Of a DNA stretch of 64,000 bases, positions 62,235 to 64,000 are shown one piece after another. The notes under the pieces were generated by a model. It saw only the letters and a list, made by a program, of their open reading frames with translations. It did no database searches and was not told where the DNA came from. The translations under genes and the position numbers were made by a program. The stretch comes from Bact-08 sp964533215 (GTDB lineage Bacteria; Bacteroidota; Bacteroidia; Bacteroidales; UBA932): NCBI GenBank assembly GCA_964533215.1, contig CAZHLJ010000001.1, positions 558,001 to 622,000 of the forward strand. Direction: 5' to 3'. The stretch's first letter is position 1; each line of letters opens with the position of its first letter.

Positions 62235-64000
62235 ATGAAAAATACACTTTTAGCCAAAATTATTATTCTCTTCTCTCTTTTTACAATGACAGTCAGTAGC
62301 CGGCTTTTGTCCCAGGATATTGTCACCTCAGTAAACCGTGGAGAATCCGAGGTTGTTAAAACATTGTTGGCCAAGGGTGTGAACCCTAACACTAAAGTGG
62401 GTAAAGAGACAATTTTAGCCCTTTCGATGAATGGACAATTTCCGGAAGTAACTAAGCTTCTCATTAATGCAACCGGAATCAAAATCAATGAGTGGAATAT
62501 ACAATCAATGCCGGAACGTTCCTGGAAATATACAGTTCTCATGAAAGCTGTTAAGTTTCCGGATATGGTCAAGCTGCTGCTTGATAAGGGAGCATTAATT
62601 GATTTGCAGGATGACTGGATTCTTTGGGACGGCAAGCTTCACGAAAGTGGGGGAAATACTGCTCTTATGCTTGCAATAGGACAACCGAATTTTACCTATA
62701 CTGAGAGTGCAAAGCTTCTGATTGGCAGAGGGGCAAAAATAAATATCCAGAACAAGCTGGGTTATACAGCGTTAATGCTTGGTGTCCACAATACGGAAAT
62801 AACAAAGGTTCTCATAGACAAAGGGGCAAGTCTGGATCTTCAGAGTAAGGCCGGCGAAACAGCATTGATGCTTGCTGCCGGAAAATATACCGATGCAGTA
62901 AAGCTTCTGCTGGATAAAGGAGCAAATATTCTAATACGGCAACAATCGGAATTTAAAACATCCCAAAATGCGTTGGGCTATGCTGCAAGATATGGGAATA
63001 TTGAGGCAGCAAAATTAATTCTTGCAAAAGCTGCAAGCCTCGGTATCAAAGACGAAATAATAAGGGCTTCCCTGCACTGGGCAGTGATTTCAAATCAGGT
63101 TGAAATGGCAGGATATCTGCTGGACGAAGGTGCAAACATTGAGGGCGACGACGTGCTTGGCGGATACACTCCTCTCATGGAGACATCGATGCCTGAAATG
63201 GTGCAACTGCTTATTAAGCGGGGTGCCAACGTAAACGCAAAAAACAAGATGAATTACACTCCTTTACATAAAGCAGTATTCAATTTTATGGGAGCAGACC
63301 CCAATGAAAAAAATTGTGAGAAAATACTTAACCTGCTTTTGGAAAAGGGAGCAAGCATAGACGCTCAGGATGGCAATGGGATTACCCCATTGATGGGTGC
63401 CGTTCAGAAAATGACTCCTTTAAAAATACTTGTTGCCAAAGGTGCAAATGTCAATATACAGAATAAAAACGGAGAAACTGCCTTGATGTATGCAGTCAAG
63501 GGAGGTCTTCTAAAGGTTATTTTAGGGGGAATACCGATTGTGGGTGGTTCCATAGATGCCACTAAATTGCTGGTCAGCAAAGGTGCTGATGTCAACATTC
63601 AGGACAAATGGGGTAAAACAGCGTTAATGCATGCTGCCGGAGCTGTGAATGCGATGGGGAACAAATACGGTACATATACAGATATTCTTGAATATCTTGT
63701 CGGGAAAGGTGCCAAGCTCGATGTAGAGGATAAGGAGGGTAACACTGCATTGTATTGGGCTCAGCGTTATGGCCGTACTAAATCGGCGGATTTGCTTCTT
63801 GCAAAGGGTGCAAATCCTGCAAAAAAATACGATAAGGCAGCAGATAAATCCAATGTAACTTCCGGTATTGTAGGTATCTGGGAAAAATATCTCAAGTTTG
63901 AAGGTAAGACCTATACGACAAGAGTCGTATTCAACAAAGACTGGAGCTACAGCAAGGCCCTCAAGGACCCTTCTTCCGGCCAGTGGATTCCGGATGGAGG
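62235..64000 (+). CDS. Exported ankyrin-repeat protein (runs off the window)
   Basis: An open frame of 588 codons from ATG 62235 to the window end. A signal peptide covers the first 27 residues (LLAKIIILFSLFTMTVSSRL). From about 30 on there are around a dozen ankyrin repeats: VVKTLLAKGVNPNTK, MVKLLLDKGALIDLQ, KLLIGRGAKINIQ, KVLIDKGASLDLQ, KLLLDKGANILIR, AGYLLDEGANIEG, NLLLEKGASIDAQ, ATKLLVSKGADVNIQ and AADLLLAKGANPAKK among them. The last visible part (about 540-588, YLKFEGKTYTTRVVFNKDWS) is a new, non-repeat domain. Ankyrins bind proteins; the partner is unknown. It is divergent from the FIST kinase with 89 bases between. TACCTTTG (62211-62218) fits a Bacteroidota -7 box. Confidence 0.85.
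   Translation, partial: MKNTLLAKIIILFSLFTMTVSSRLLSQDIVTSVNRGESEVVKTLLAKGVNPNTKVGKETILALSMNGQFPEVTKLLINATGIKINEWNIQSMPERSWKYTVLMKAVKFPDMVKLLLDKGALIDLQDDWILWDGKLHESGGNTALMLAIGQPNFTYTESAKLLIGRGAKINIQNKLGYTALMLGVHNTEITKVLIDKGASLDLQSKAGETALMLAAGKYTDAVKLLLDKGANILIRQQSEFKTSQNALGYAARYGNIEAAKLILAKAASLGIKDEIIRASLHWAVISNQVEMAGYLLDEGANIEGDDVLGGYTPLMETSMPEMVQLLIKRGANVNAKNKMNYTPLHKAVFNFMGADPNEKNCEKILNLLLEKGASIDAQDGNGITPLMGAVQKMTPLKILVAKGANVNIQNKNGETALMYAVKGGLLKVILGGIPIVGGSIDATKLLVSKGADVNIQDKWGKTALMHAAGAVNAMGNKYGTYTDILEYLVGKGAKLDVEDKEGNTALYWAQRYGRTKSADLLLAKGANPAKKYDKAADKSNVTSGIVGIWEKYLKFEGKTYTTRVVFNKDWSYSKALKDPSSGQWIPDG

Overview
The window looks like a chromosomal piece of a Bacteroidales/Bacteroidota genome. 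The evidence is two SusC/SusD-type outer-membrane operons with FecR anti-sigma factors and ECF sigma factors, PKD-like and DUF4843 lipoproteins, lipoprotein signal peptides ending in S-C or G-C, an EFR1-type ferredoxin, KilA-N/BRO relics and an IS1182-family element. No rRNA, tRNA or CRISPR array was seen.

Region 1 (1-17.5 kb) is the most unusual part: an AT-rich, integron-like array of gene cassettes, all on the + strand. It opens with the 3' end of a tyrosine recombinase broken by a frameshift (1-241), then an attI-like site with AAC-CAA-GTT at its centre (about 328-336). Each cassette is one gene, or a small operon, followed by a folded attC-like repeat. For eight cassettes the first 10-15 bases (GTTRTR...) are the reverse complement of the left end of that cassette's own terminal repeat, as in integron cassettes. 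Contents in order: a 257-aa protein; a secreted protein; a 184-aa protein; a giant STAND NTPase with a nuclease-like N-terminus (probable anti-phage Avs-type protein, itself enclosed by inverted repeats and covarying hairpins); a DpnII/MboI-like nuclease; a three-gene unit (HExxH protein, zinc-ribbon protein, membrane protein); a broken BRO-N gene; a 110-aa protein; a lipoprotein; a decayed cassette; and a methyltransferase. An IS1182-family element sits inside the repeat after the STAND gene, flanked by a 4-bp CCGT duplication.

Region 2 (17.5-30.6 kb) is ordinary chromosome with a scrap zone. It has a secreted protein/ECF sigma/putative anti-sigma operon on the minus strand, then remnants of an integrase, a KilA-N gene and a BRO-N gene (20.0-21.2 kb). 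After these come a ZIP transporter, an extradiol-dioxygenase-like protein, a Fic protein with a palindromic upstream site, a TonB-dependent receptor, an outer-membrane protein, a Crp-type regulator, an EFR1 ferredoxin and a DUF2975/HTH pair.

Region 3 (30.6-55.7 kb) holds two paralogous operons on the minus strand, each FecR - SusC (with STN domain) - SusD - DUF4843 - PKD-like lipoprotein. The first continues with an esterase and two exported thioredoxin-like proteins, the second with a lipoprotein. In each case an ECF sigma gene lies at the distal end. GMP reductase and an HD-domain protein lie between them. The STN domain, FecR and ECF sigma together suggest transport-coupled surface signalling.

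Region 4 (55.8-64 kb) has a four-gene minus-strand operon (beta-propeller lipoprotein, PhnD-like binding lipoprotein, periplasmic polyferredoxin, NapH-like membrane ferredoxin) ending in a strong terminator. It also has a FIST-domain histidine kinase and an exported ankyrin-repeat protein that runs off the window.
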